Part shown: positions 26,942 through 34,569 of the stretch, piece by piece
Numbering within the stretch: the first letter of the stretch is position 1
Layout of the letters: each line of letters opens with the position of its first letter
Source of the DNA: Lacticaseibacillus nasuensis JCM 17158
GTDB taxonomy: Bacteria; Bacillota; Bacilli; Lactobacillales; Lactobacillaceae
Reading direction: 5' to 3'
NCBI RefSeq assembly: GCF_001434705.1
Contig: NZ_AZDJ01000001.1
Coordinates: 144,122 to 208,121, forward strand
Length of the DNA stretch: 64,000 nt
Position numbers and translations under genes: made by a program
Notes under the pieces: generated by a model
Told to the model about the DNA's origin: nothing
Database searches by the model: none
The model's input: only the letters and a program-made list of their open reading frames with translations

Positions 26942-27170
26942 GCGGGACCTCCTTGGTGGGGCGGACCCCGGTGAGTTGCCGTCATTATAGCATCTCGGTT
27001 GGCCGGGCAGGGGCGAATGCGTCAGGACCGAGGCCGGCGAATTCAAAACGCCAAGAAATCAGGTGGCCGCCAGTTGCTCACTCCGGCGGCGGTGCCGGCG
27101 CGCCGGCATTCGGCGCCAGCAATTCTTGGCAGCGATTGCACGGGGCTAATCATGATTATGGCATTTGGGT

Positions 27171-27198
27171 TTGCAACCGCTTCATAACCTGGTATAAT
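27171..27198 (+). promoter_or_regulatory. Promoter P1 upstream of the 40-residue gene
   Basis: TTGCAA (27171-27176), 16-base spacer, TATAAT (27193-27198). Confidence 0.6.
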
Positions 27199-27267
27199 AA
27201 AGCTTGTAAAGGTGCTTACTTTTGGTCATGACTGTCTACGACTTTAGAATGAGTTTAAAGTTTTTGT

Positions 27268-27296
27268 TTGACAAGCGAATTTCTTGTGAGTATACT
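27268..27296 (+). promoter_or_regulatory. Promoter P2 of the 40-residue gene
   Basis: A consensus TTGACA (27268-27273), a 17-base spacer and TATACT (27291-27296). It lies 54 bases before the start codon and is the strongest promoter match I see in the window. Confidence 0.75.
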
Positions 27297-27349
27297 ATCC
27301 TCATCGCTACCAAAAGACCATTCGCACCAGAAGGATGGAGGTAATATTT

Positions 27350-27472
27350 ATGAAGTATCGGATTCAATTAGATACCAACAAGAATTTGTTCATCGCGATC
27401 GACACTGCAAACCAGAATCACCGCGGTACCGGCGTGACCATTGAACAAGCTGTTGCTCAACTGAATGCATAA
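27350..27472 (+). CDS. 40-residue protein of unknown function
   Basis: A small gene reading MKYRIQLDTNKN, then LFIAIDTANQNHRG, then TGVTIEQAVAQLNA. It has a strong GGATGGAGG ribosome binding site, a near-consensus promoter 54 bases upstream and a second promoter 150 bases upstream. A 13-bp-class hairpin at 27478-27508 follows directly. No membrane segment or signal peptide is visible; it is predicted soluble with a beta-strand pair and a C-terminal helix. I do not recognise a family. The expression signals suggest an abundant small protein. Confidence 0.7.
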   Translation: MKYRIQLDTNKNLFIAIDTANQNHRGTGVTIEQAVAQLNA

Positions 27473-27477
27473 CTTTA

Positions 27478-27508
27478 AATCGCGTCGGCACATTGTGCCG
27501 GCGCGATT
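27478..27508 (+). terminator. Hairpin after the 40-residue gene
   Basis: AATCGCG and CGGCAC pair with GTGCCG and CGCGATT around ATT. The T tract is weak (CTCGTTATAT), so termination may be partial. Confidence 0.55.
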
Positions 27509-27577
27509 CTCGTTATATACTAAAGGTCCTTGGCAGGGGCATCCGGCGCGTCGCATCTCGACGCGTCTTTTTTGTGC

Positions 27578-27832
27578 TTAGCGCCTCGGGCGACGGCGTC
27601 GTTGCGCGCGTCGATACCACCGGTAGCCGCCGAGGCCAGCCGTCAGTGCCAGCGACCACACCAAGAGCCCGATGGTAAACCCGCTGGGGCCATCAAGGCG
27701 CTGGTTGACCACGAACAGGAACAAGGTGATCAAGCCGGCGACGACTAGGTTTACCGGTTGCGGGAGGCGGGCGACGGTGGTTACCACCAGGCCGGTGGTT
27801 AAGATGAAGACGGCGATGTTCAGTCCAAGCAT
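27578..27832 (-). CDS. Small integral membrane protein
   Basis: An 84-residue protein with three hydrophobic helices (LNIAVFILTTGLVVTTVA, VNLVVAGLITLFLFVV and FTIGLLVWSLALTAGLGG) and a very basic C-terminal tail (RRAQRRRRPRR) that should face the cytoplasm. An AAAGGGGTG site precedes the ATG. No family is recognised. It is divergent from the metal ABC operon. Confidence 0.6.
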   Translation of the reverse strand: MLGLNIAVFILTTGLVVTTVARLPQPVNLVVAGLITLFLFVVNQRLDGPSGFTIGLLVWSLALTAGLGGYRWYRRAQRRRRPRR

Positions 27833-27974
27833 ACGGGCACCCCTTTCTGCAGGTCAGTATAGCAAGCGAGCATTTTCCCTTCAAGTGCGTAATATATATA
27901 GAAGAAACTCGGCCCGGGGGTGGCGCCGATAACTTTCCGTCGGTTCAACTAATTAAGCATGGTTAAGAATTCTG

Positions 27975-28003
27975 TTGCGGTGACAGCGCCGATTCTGTAT
28001 GAT
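27975..28003 (+). promoter_or_regulatory. Promoter of the metal ABC operon
   Basis: TTGCGG, a 17-base spacer and TATGAT, ending 45 bases before the ATPase start codon. Confidence 0.5.
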
Positions 28004-28015
28004 GATGATAGATAA

Positions 28016-28031
28016 GTTAAGTATCCCTAAC
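28016..28031. promoter_or_regulatory. Possible metalloregulator operator
   Basis: GTTAAG-TATC-CCTAAC is an imperfect inverted repeat just downstream of the predicted transcription start, a usual place for an MntR/DtxR-type repressor. Assignment is tentative. Confidence 0.3.
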
Positions 28032-28048
28032 AAATTCAGGAGGTCCCC

Positions 28049-28789
28049 ATGCTGACCATCAAGAACCTCACTGTTGCTTATGCCGCCACCCCTGTCTTCA
28101 CGGATGTGGCCGTGACTTTCCCCGCGGGCAAAATCACGGGGATTATCGGGCCGAACGGTGCAGGTAAGTCCACGTTGATCAAGGCCATCCTCGGCTTGAT
28201 CAAAGTGGCCAGTGGCACCGTCGCGTACAACGACCAACCCGTACAGGCCATGCGCAAGCGAATCGCCTATGTTGAGCAACGCAAAGACTTAGACCTGACG
28301 TTTCCGATCGACGTGCTGGCGGTGGTGATGACCGGCACGTACGCCAAACTCGGCCTATTTCGCAACCCCGGGGTAGCCGAACGCCAGGCGAGTCTGGCGG
28401 CGCTGGCGCAAGTGGGACTTTCCGAATTTGCCCACCGCCAGATTGGCCAGCTATCTGGCGGCCAACTGCAGCGCGTCTTTGTTGCTCGCGCCATGGTGCA
28501 AGAGGCGGACATCGTGATTTTAGACGAGCCGTTTGTCGGCATCGACTTGCCTAGTGAAGCGGCCATCATGGCGATTTTGCAGGCGTGGCGCGCCGCCGGG
28601 AAAACAATCATCGTCGTGCATCACGATTTGAACAAGGTGACCACGTATTTCGATGAGCTCGTCATCATGAACCACGGCATCATCGCCGCCGGCCCGGTTG
28701 CTGAAGTCTATACGGCGCGCAATCTCACCGCGGCGTTTTCCGCGGATTTGGCCAATGTCTTGTTCACCCCAGCGGAGGCGACCTCATGA
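28049..28789 (+). CDS. Manganese/zinc ABC transporter, ATP-binding protein
   Basis: A 246-residue ABC ATPase of the metal (Mn/Zn/Fe) importer family. Walker A is GPNGAGKST at about 36-44, the signature is QLSGGQLQR, and Walker B is DIVILDEPF. The switch histidine lies in VVHHDL. It energises the permease encoded next, whose ATG overlaps this stop codon. An AGGAGG site precedes its start. It is the first gene of a three-gene importer operon. Confidence 0.93.
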   Translation: MLTIKNLTVAYAATPVFTDVAVTFPAGKITGIIGPNGAGKSTLIKAILGLIKVASGTVAYNDQPVQAMRKRIAYVEQRKDLDLTFPIDVLAVVMTGTYAKLGLFRNPGVAERQASLAALAQVGLSEFAHRQIGQLSGGQLQRVFVARAMVQEADIVILDEPFVGIDLPSEAAIMAILQAWRAAGKTIIVVHHDLNKVTTYFDELVIMNHGIIAAGPVAEVYTARNLTAAFSADLANVLFTPAEATS

Positions 28790-29643
28790 CCACACTGACT
28801 GAATTTTTCACGGCGCTGATGCGCTACGACTTTTTGCAAAGCGCGTTGCTGACGGCCGTCATGGTCGGCATCATGTCGGGCATCATCGGCAGCTTCATCA
28901 TTCTGCGCGGGATGTCCTTGATGGGCGACGCGATTTCCCACGCCGTGTTGCCCGGGGTGGCGATCGCCTACATGCTGGGCATCAATATTTTAATCGGGGC
29001 GTCGCTGTTCGGCGTGCTGGCGGCGTTGTTGATTGGCTTTGTGGCCACCCACAGCAAGGTCAAGGCTGACACGAGCATCGGCGTGGTGTTTTCCGCGTTT
29101 TATGCCTTGGGCTTCATTCTGATTGCCATGGCGGAAAGCACCACCAATCTGCATCACATTTTATTCGGCAATATTTTGGCGGTGAGCAATCGCGACATCA
29201 TGACCACGGCCGTTGTCTTTGCCATTGTCATCATGTTTGTGGTCGCCTTTTACAAAGAACTGCTGATTACCAGCTTCGATCCCACTTTCGCGCGGACCTA
29301 TGGCTTGAACACGCAACTCATCCATTATGCCTTGATGCTCGTGTTGACCTTCGTCACGGTGTCGGCACTGCAAACCGTCGGCATCATCTTGGTGGTGGCG
29401 ATGCTGATCACCCCCGCGGCCACGGCATTTTTATGGACGGCTCACCTGGGTAAAATGCTGGTGCTCGCCGCGGGGGTCGGCGCCGTGTCCTCGCTGGTGG
29501 GGATGTACCTGAGCTTCACCTTGAATTGGGCGTCTGGTCCGGCCATCGTGCTGGTCGCCGCGCTGTTATTCGCGCTGTCGTTTCTGTTTTCGCCAAAGCA
29601 ATCGGTGTTGCCGCTGCGGCGGGTTAGGAGGAGCCAGTCATGA
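28786..29643 (+). CDS. Manganese/zinc ABC transporter, permease
   Basis: A 285-residue permease of the ABC-3 family with eight or nine membrane helices. The family segment GDAISHAVLPGVAIAYMLG is present near residue 45, and ALQTVGIILVVAMLITPAATA near 200 forms the metal-channel helices. It overlaps the ATPase gene upstream and the binding-protein gene downstream by four bases each, so the operon is tightly coupled. Confidence 0.93.
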   Translation: MTTLTEFFTALMRYDFLQSALLTAVMVGIMSGIIGSFIILRGMSLMGDAISHAVLPGVAIAYMLGINILIGASLFGVLAALLIGFVATHSKVKADTSIGVVFSAFYALGFILIAMAESTTNLHHILFGNILAVSNRDIMTTAVVFAIVIMFVVAFYKELLITSFDPTFARTYGLNTQLIHYALMLVLTFVTVSALQTVGIILVVAMLITPAATAFLWTAHLGKMLVLAAGVGAVSSLVGMYLSFTLNWASGPAIVLVAALLFALSFLFSPKQSVLPLRRVRRSQS

Positions 29644-30578
29644 AGCGGATTGTGATCACGGCGCTATGCCTCGCCGGGTTTCTCGTCGGCGTCTGGTATT
29701 TTGTCTACGGCCGCTCGGCGGCCCCGGCGGCCAAGCCGGCCCACGCGCAGTTGCGCGTGGTGACGACCAACTCGATTCTCGAAGACCTCGTGCGCAACGT
29801 CGCCCAGGACCGCGTGGACCTGCATAGCATTGTCCAACGCGGCGTGGATCCCCACGAGTACGAACCGCGGCCGACAGATATTGCCGCGGCCACGGAAGCC
29901 GACGTGCTGTTTCATAATGGGTTAAACTTAGAAACCGGCGGCAACGGCTGGTTCAAGAAACTGGTGGCGACGGCGGGCAAGCAATTTAATGAAGAAGTCT
30001 TCGCCGCGTCCGATGGGGTGAAGCCGATGACGCTTACGACCAACGCCCAGCAGGTGGACCCGCACGCGTGGCTGGATCTGGCCAACGGCATGCAGTACGT
30101 CCGCACCATCACGGCCGTGTTGAGCCAAAAAGATCCCGCCAACGCCAGCTTCTACCGGGAAAATGCCACGCAGTATCTCGCCAAGCTCGCCGCGTTGCAC
30201 CGGCGCGCCCAGGCGCAATTCCAAGCGATTCCGGCCAAGCAGCGCGTGTTGGTCACCTCCGAAGGCGCGTTTAAGTATTTTGCCGCGGCGTATCAGCTCA
30301 CCCTGGCGTATATTTGGGAGATCAACACGGAAGCCCAAGGCACCCCGGAGCAGATGCAACGCGTCATCGCCACCATCCGGCGCGCCAACGTGCAGCACCT
30401 GTTCGTGGAGGCCTCGGTGTCGCCCAAGTCGATGAACAAAGTGGCCCAAGAAACCGGCCTCAGCATCCATGCGACGGTCTTCACCGATTCGCTGGCCAAA
30501 CGCGGGTCGCCAGGGGACACGTATTATGAGATGATGGCCTGGAATCTCGAACACATTCAGGCGGGGTTGGCCGGGTAA
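29640..30578 (+). CDS. Manganese/zinc ABC transporter, solute-binding protein
   Basis: A 312-residue cluster A-I metal-binding protein. The four metal ligands are in place: H72 (GVDPHEYEP), H142 (VDPHAWLDL), E208 (TSEGAF) and D283 (FTDSLAKRG). The His2-Glu-Asp set and its spacing match PsaA/MntC-type Mn2+/Zn2+ carriers. The histidine-rich loop of dedicated zinc proteins is absent, favouring Mn2+. Unusually, the N-terminus is a plain hydrophobic anchor (about 4-24, ALCLAGFLVGVWYFVYG) with no lipobox cysteine before the mature domain. It is therefore probably held by an uncleaved helix instead of a lipid. The ATG overlaps the permease stop codon. Confidence 0.9.
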   Translation: MKRIVITALCLAGFLVGVWYFVYGRSAAPAAKPAHAQLRVVTTNSILEDLVRNVAQDRVDLHSIVQRGVDPHEYEPRPTDIAAATEADVLFHNGLNLETGGNGWFKKLVATAGKQFNEEVFAASDGVKPMTLTTNAQQVDPHAWLDLANGMQYVRTITAVLSQKDPANASFYRENATQYLAKLAALHRRAQAQFQAIPAKQRVLVTSEGAFKYFAAAYQLTLAYIWEINTEAQGTPEQMQRVIATIRRANVQHLFVEASVSPKSMNKVAQETGLSIHATVFTDSLAKRGSPGDTYYEMMAWNLEHIQAGLAG

Positions 30579-30608
30579 TCGGCTGTCAAGAAATTTTCTT
30601 GGCGAAGC

Positions 30609-30637
30609 TTGCGCCAGTGCTGGATTTTTGATACAAT
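30609..30637 (+). promoter_or_regulatory. Promoter of rplU-prp-rpmA
   Basis: TTGCGC, a 17-base spacer and TACAAT, about 120 bases before the rplU start. Confidence 0.6.
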
Positions 30638-30644
30638 CAATCCG

Positions 30645-30757
30645 TTGTATTTGTCACCCCTCATCTGCAACCGCACAATGGTAGGCATCAAAGCATAGCG
30701 CCTAGCTTGGCGAGTACTCAGGGGAAAATGCCCACGGGCAAACAGGAGGTGCACAAG
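30645..30757 (+). promoter_or_regulatory. Probable ribosomal protein L21 leader
   Basis: The ~110-nt untranslated leader of rplU contains short self-complementary arms (GCGCCTAGCTTGGCG near 30699 and TGCCCACGGGCA near 30728). Firmicutes commonly carry an L21 autoregulatory leader here. I cannot verify the full consensus by eye. Confidence 0.4.
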
Positions 30758-31069
30758 ATGTACGCAATTATCAAAACTGGCGGTAAGCAATATAAGGCCG
30801 AAGTCGGCGAAGCGCTTTACGTCGAGAAGCTCGATGCAGAAGAAGGCGCAGCAGTGACCTTCGATCAAGTAATCTTGATCGGCGGCGAAGGCGATGCCAA
30901 GATTGGCACGCCAACGGTAGATGGCGCAACGGTGACTGGTAAGGTTGAGAAGCAAGGCCGCGAGAAAAAAGTCGTGACCTACAAGTACAAAGCCAAGAAA
31001 CACCAACACCAGAAAAAGGGTCATCGTCAACCTTATACTAAAGTGGTTATCGACGCGATCAACGCCTAA
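30758..31069 (+). CDS. rplU: 50S ribosomal protein L21
   Basis: The 103-residue L21, which binds 23S rRNA in the large subunit. It opens with [13 protein letters not shown] and ends with the basic [15 protein letters not shown] segment typical of the protein. The frame begins at 30707, but the AGGAGG site at 30744-30749 and the family N-terminus fix the ATG at 30758. It is the first gene of the conserved rplU-prp-rpmA operon. Confidence 0.97.
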   Translation: MYAIIKTGGKQYKAEVGEALYVEKLDAEEGAAVTFDQVILIGGEGDAKIGTPTVDGATVTGKVEKQGREKKVVTYKYKAKKHQHQKKGHRQPYTKVVIDAINA

Positions 31070-31083
31070 CGACGGAGAATCAC

Positions 31084-31425
31084 ATGATCAAAGCAACCTT
31101 TACCCGAGATGAGCACGGCGACATCGTGAAGTTTCTGATTACCGGCCACGCCGACCACGGCGACTACGGCAAAGACATTGTCTGCGCCGGCGTCTCCGCG
31201 GTGAGCATCGGCGCCATAAATGGCATCGAAGCGCTGGCCGGGTTCACGCCGCAGGTGGATGCCGATGAGGTCAACGGCGGGCATTTGTCCGTTGAGGCCA
31301 CCGGCGACGCCACTGGCGAACAGAATCACATCGCGCAAATCTTGCTGGAGAACCTGGTCCTTTCGGTGCAAAGTATCGCGGATCAGTATCCCGATTATGT
31401 TCACGTCACCACACAGCAAGCCTAA
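31084..31425 (+). CDS. prp: Ribosomal-processing cysteine protease Prp
   Basis: A 113-residue cysteine protease (YsxB family) that removes the N-terminal extension of ribosomal protein L27 in Firmicutes. The catalytic histidine is in ITGHADHGDYG (H22) and the cysteine in DIVCAGVSA (C34). It lies between rplU and rpmA, 14 bases after rplU, as in other Firmicutes. The presence of the cleavable leader in the adjacent rpmA supports the function. Confidence 0.94.
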   Translation: MIKATFTRDEHGDIVKFLITGHADHGDYGKDIVCAGVSAVSIGAINGIEALAGFTPQVDADEVNGGHLSVEATGDATGEQNHIAQILLENLVLSVQSIADQYPDYVHVTTQQA

Positions 31426-31449
31426 TTCTACATACGGAGGTGTATCCAC

Positions 31450-31740
31450 ATGTTACAGATGAACTTACAATTCTTCTCCCATCATAAGGGGGGCGGTTCC
31501 ACTTCAAACGGGCGGAACTCCGCAGGCCGGCGCCTTGGTTCCAAGCGTGCCGATGGTCAATTCGTTTTGGCCGGCAACATCTTGTACCGTCAACGCGGCA
31601 CGAAGATCCATCCAGGGGTCAACGTGGGTCGCGGTGGCGATGATACGCTGTTCGCCACAGCTTCAGGCATCGTGAAATTCGAACGCCTGGGCCGCGACAA
31701 GAAGCAAGTATCTGTTTATCCAGCCGCTGACGCTGAATAA
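31450..31740 (+). CDS. rpmA: 50S ribosomal protein L27 with Prp-cleaved leader
   Basis: The 96-residue L27 precursor. The leader MLQMNLQFF precedes SHHKGGGST. Prp cuts after the Phe-Phe pair to expose the N-terminus that reaches the peptidyl transferase centre. The rest ([29 protein letters not shown]) is standard. A CGGAGGTG site precedes the ATG, and a terminator follows the stop codon. Confidence 0.97.
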   Translation: MLQMNLQFFSHHKGGGSTSNGRNSAGRRLGSKRADGQFVLAGNILYRQRGTKIHPGVNVGRGGDDTLFATASGIVKFERLGRDKKQVSVYPAADAE

Positions 31741-31748
31741 ATCCACGA

Positions 31749-31779
31749 AGCGCTCCCACCACTGGGGGCGCTTTTTTTC
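31749..31779 (+). terminator. Terminator of the rplU operon
   Basis: AGCGCTCCC pairs with GGGGGCGCT (one mismatch) and is followed by seven T. Confidence 0.85.
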
Positions 31780-31793
31780 ACGCGAAAGGACGC

Positions 31794-32867
31794 ATGGCGA
31801 TGACACGATTAAGCAAATTACAGGCAAAAATTCAGGCCAGTGACCTCGACGGTTTATTGGTCACGGACCCCGTCAACGTCGGCTACCTCACCGGGTTTAC
31901 CGGCGACGAAAGCGGGCTGTTGGTCGGGGAAACCGGCGCGTGGTTCATCACGGACTCGCGCTTTACCACCCAGGCCAAGCAGCAGGTGACCAATGCAACA
32001 TTGGTGATTCACACGCATGGCGTGTTGCGTAAAGCCGCCGAACTCGCCGACGACCAAGGCATGCAGGCGGTCGGGTTTGAAAGTGAGTACATGACCTTCG
32101 CCGACTACCAAAAACTCGGCGCCCAGTGTAGCTGGAACCCGACTACCAACCTGGTCGCTTCGCTGCGCGAGGTCAAAGACGACGAGGAAATTGCCAAAAT
32201 CAACCAGGCCATCGCCATCGCCGAAGCCGGCTACCAACATGTCCTCGAAACGATTCACGCCGGGCAGACCGAGCTGGCCGTGGCCACGGACCTCGATTTC
32301 TTCATGCGCGGGCTCGGCGCCAGCGGCACCTCGTTTGACACCATCGTCGCGTCCGGTGCCCGCTCGGCCATGCCACATGGCGCCGCAACCGATAAGGTGA
32401 TCGAAGCCGGCGACGTGATCACCTTGGACTGGGGCTGCATCTACGACGGTTACATGTCCGATTTGACTCGGACTTTTGCGGTAGGCACGCCCGATGATCG
32501 CATCAGCGAAATTTACCGCATTGTCTACGCCGCCAACCAGGCCGTCACCAAGCTGATGGCGCCTGGCGTCACCGGCCGGCAACTCAACGACTGCGCGCAC
32601 AACTTTATTGACGAAGCTGGGTACGGCCAATACTTCGGTCACGGCACCGGCCACGGCATCGGGCTGTCGATTCACGAAGGCCCCGGCGCGTGGAATGGCT
32701 ACCTCGACGTGCCGCAAGTGGCCGGTAACGTCGAAACCAACGAACCCGGGATTTATTTGCCGGGCATCGGCGGCGTGCGCATTGAGGACGATTTGCTGGT
32801 GACCGAAACGGGGAACGAAGTGTTGAGTACCCCGGCGCCGAAGGAGATTTTGGTGGTGGGGGAATAG
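31794..32867 (+). CDS. Xaa-Pro aminopeptidase/dipeptidase (M24 family)
   Basis: A 357-residue metallopeptidase that releases residues next to proline. The N-terminal creatinase-like domain (1-130) is followed by the pita-bread fold. The five metal ligands are visible: two Asp in LDWGCIYDGYMSDLTR, His in HGTGHGIG, Glu in ETNEPGIY and Glu in RIEDDLL. It resembles PepP/PepQ-type enzymes of lactobacilli; which of the two cannot be told by eye. The start codon follows GAAAGGA; a second ATG lies six bases on. Confidence 0.9.
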   Translation: MAMTRLSKLQAKIQASDLDGLLVTDPVNVGYLTGFTGDESGLLVGETGAWFITDSRFTTQAKQQVTNATLVIHTHGVLRKAAELADDQGMQAVGFESEYMTFADYQKLGAQCSWNPTTNLVASLREVKDDEEIAKINQAIAIAEAGYQHVLETIHAGQTELAVATDLDFFMRGLGASGTSFDTIVASGARSAMPHGAATDKVIEAGDVITLDWGCIYDGYMSDLTRTFAVGTPDDRISEIYRIVYAANQAVTKLMAPGVTGRQLNDCAHNFIDEAGYGQYFGHGTGHGIGLSIHEGPGAWNGYLDVPQVAGNVETNEPGIYLPGIGGVRIEDDLLVTETGNEVLSTPAPKEILVVGE

Positions 32868-32893
32868 GGCGCGGTTTTGCCTTTGCTCACCGG

Positions 32894-33020
32894 CCTTGTT
32901 CGTTCACGCCGCTCACTCACGGCTAACGCGGCGCGCTTGCGCTCGCCTGCTTGTTCGTTCGCTGCGCTCACTTCCGGCCTTGAATCAAGGACCTTGTTCG
33001 TTCGCTGCGCTCACTCACGG
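32894..33020. repeat. Three imperfect direct repeats before efp
   Basis: CTTGTTCGTTC-(A/G)C-(G/C)CGCTCAC-style units occur at 32894-32922, 32950-32977 and 32992-33020, each about 28 bases and ending in a CGG. They fill the space between the M24 peptidase gene and efp. Function is unknown. Confidence 0.6.
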
Positions 33021-33053
33021 GTACCGTCACAAGCTTGCGCTTGTGACGGTACC
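33020..33053. terminator. Perfect 15-bp palindrome before efp
   Basis: Arms 33020-33034 and 33039-33053 are exact complements around TTGC. No T run follows, so it may be a weak terminator or an operator. The right half overlaps the spacer of the efp promoter. Confidence 0.5.
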
Positions 33054-33063
33054 TTGCTATGAT
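33035..33063 (+). promoter_or_regulatory. Promoter of efp
   Basis: TTGCGC, a 17-base spacer and TATGAT. The -35 hexamer covers the loop and start of the right arm of the adjacent palindrome. Confidence 0.5.
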
Positions 33064-33097
33064 TACACTAGTGTGAAACATACAATGGAGGATTCTG

Positions 33098-33655
33098 ATG
33101 ATTTCTGTAAACGACTTTAAGAACGGCCTGACCATCGAGGTTGATGGCGACCTGTGGCGGATCGTGGAATTTCAGCACGTGAAGCCGGGCAAGGGGTCTG
33201 CCTTTGTCCGCTCGACGCTGAAAAACCTGCGGACCGGTGCCGTTCAAGAAAAAACGTTCCGCTCGACTGAAAAAGTTGAAAAGGCGCAAATTGATACCAA
33301 GAGCATGCAGTACCTGTATGCCGACGGTGATTCCTACGTCTTCATGGACACCGAAACTTATGAACAGCTGACCTTGCCGGGCGATGAGATCCGGGAAGAA
33401 TTGAAGTTCATGAAGGAAAACATGGAAGTGAAGATCATGATGCACGGCGGCGAAACGCTGGGCGTCGAGGTGCCGAACACCGTTGAGCTTGAGGTCAAGG
33501 CGACCGAGCCTGGCGTGCGTGGCAACACCAGCTCCGGCGGCACGAAGCCGGCGACGATGGAAACGGGCCTGGTTGTTCAGGTGCCATTCTTCGTCAATGA
33601 AGGCGACATGCTGAAGATCAACACCCAAGACGGGACGTACATTTCTCGCGCGTAG
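33098..33655 (+). CDS. efp: Elongation factor P
   Basis: The 185-residue EF-P, which relieves ribosome stalling at polyproline stretches. The N-terminal KOW-like domain carries the tip loop [10 protein letters not shown], whose lysine near residue 32 is the modification site in many bacteria. Two OB domains follow, the last with the signature [24 protein letters not shown] site precedes the ATG. It starts the operon efp-yqhY-nusB. Confidence 0.97.
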   Translation: MISVNDFKNGLTIEVDGDLWRIVEFQHVKPGKGSAFVRSTLKNLRTGAVQEKTFRSTEKVEKAQIDTKSMQYLYADGDSYVFMDTETYEQLTLPGDEIREELKFMKENMEVKIMMHGGETLGVEVPNTVELEVKATEPGVRGNTSSGGTKPATMETGLVVQVPFFVNEGDMLKINTQDGTYISRA

Positions 33656-33678
33656 GCGTGAGGCAAGGAGGCAAGCGC

Positions 33679-34116
33679 ATGGCTGAAGAAAAGAATATCA
33701 TTTTGGCTAACCGCGAAAACGCCGCGGGGACGATTGAAATCGTGCCTGAGGTGCTCGAGGTGATTCTCGGCATCGCCGCCGTTCAAGTCGACGGCGTGTA
33801 CCAGATGCGAGGCACGCTGGCGAGCCAGATCAACGAGTTATTTGGCCGCGCCAACCACGGCAAAGGGGTGACCCTGACGGTTGACGGCGACAAGTTGACG
33901 GCCGACGTCTACGTTTATTTGAACTACGGCGTGTCCGTGCCGAAGGTGGCCTTGGCCATGCAGACTCAGCTGCGCGAGCAATTGCTGTACATGACCGATT
34001 TGGCGTTGAACACGGTGAACGTGCACGTCGTCGGCGTCGTCCCGGAGAAGTTGCCGAAGGTCGATCCGGCCGACTTGTTCAAGGATGACGACAGCGATAG
34101 CGAAGGGGACGACTAA
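33679..34116 (+). CDS. yqhY: Asp23/Gls24 family protein YqhY
   Basis: A 145-residue Asp23/Gls24-family protein. The core runs from GTIEIVPEVLEVILGIAA to VHVVGVVPEK, followed by an acidic tail (DDDSDSEGDD). In Bacillus the homologue between acc genes and nusB affects fatty acid synthesis. The frame begins earlier, but AAGGAGG selects the ATG at 33679. It lies between efp and nusB, the standard Firmicutes order. A second Asp23 protein (YloU) is encoded at 55497. Confidence 0.9.
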   Translation: MAEEKNIILANRENAAGTIEIVPEVLEVILGIAAVQVDGVYQMRGTLASQINELFGRANHGKGVTLTVDGDKLTADVYVYLNYGVSVPKVALAMQTQLREQLLYMTDLALNTVNVHVVGVVPEKLPKVDPADLFKDDDSDSEGDD

Positions 34117-34515
34117 ATGCGTAATCGTCACGAAATTCGTGAAGCGGCGTTTCAGTCGCTGTTCGCGTTGAATGCCAACCCCGAAGCCGACCACGCGGCG
34201 GTGTATGCCGACGTGCTGGCGCCCGGGGAGGAAGTGCCCGACTACCTCATGGAACTTGTCGATGGGGTGTTGGCGCACCAAGCCGAGCTCGATGAGGCAA
34301 TCAGTGCCAAGTTGAAAAAAGGCTGGACGCTGAGTCGCCTGACGAAGACGGACCTGATCGTATTGCGCCTCGGCTTGTACGAGATTCAATACGAAACGGC
34401 GATGCCCGACAAGGCGGCGATCAACGAAGCCTTGGAAATCGCCAAGACATATAGCGATGAGCAAGCGGCGAAATTCATCAATGGGATTTTAGGCCACTTC
34501 GTCGCCAAGGCATAG
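34117..34515 (+). CDS. nusB: Transcription antitermination protein NusB
   Basis: A 132-residue all-helical protein that joins the antitermination complex on rRNA operons with NusE (S10). It opens with RHEIREAAFQSLFAL and closes with INEALEIAKTYSDEQAAKFINGIL, both classic. Its ATG directly abuts the yqhY stop codon. A terminator follows. Confidence 0.95.
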   Translation: MRNRHEIREAAFQSLFALNANPEADHAAVYADVLAPGEEVPDYLMELVDGVLAHQAELDEAISAKLKKGWTLSRLTKTDLIVLRLGLYEIQYETAMPDKAAINEALEIAKTYSDEQAAKFINGILGHFVAKA

Positions 34516-34518
34516 AAG

Positions 34519-34549
34519 ACGCCGGCGCGAAAGCACCGGCGTTTTCTAG
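34519..34549 (+). terminator. Terminator of the efp-nusB operon
   Basis: ACGCCGGCGC-GAAA-GCACCGGCGT with one mismatch, followed by TTTTCT. Confidence 0.75.
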
Positions 34550-34569
34550 TAGAATGGGAGGAAAGCCAC

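Larger units (their letters stand above)
26942..27349. other. Intergenic region with structured element and tandem promoters
   Basis: About 400 bases. An 8-bp arm GCCAAGAA (27050-27057) pairs with TTCTTGGC (27123-27130) and encloses further GC-rich palindromes. Two good sigma-A promoters follow and lead to the 40-residue gene. No supported gene is inside. Confidence 0.5.

Noticed and set aside
27229-27345. 38-codon frame starting ATGACTGTC before the 40-residue gene
   Set aside because: It contains the strong promoter P2 inside and lacks a good ribosome binding site.
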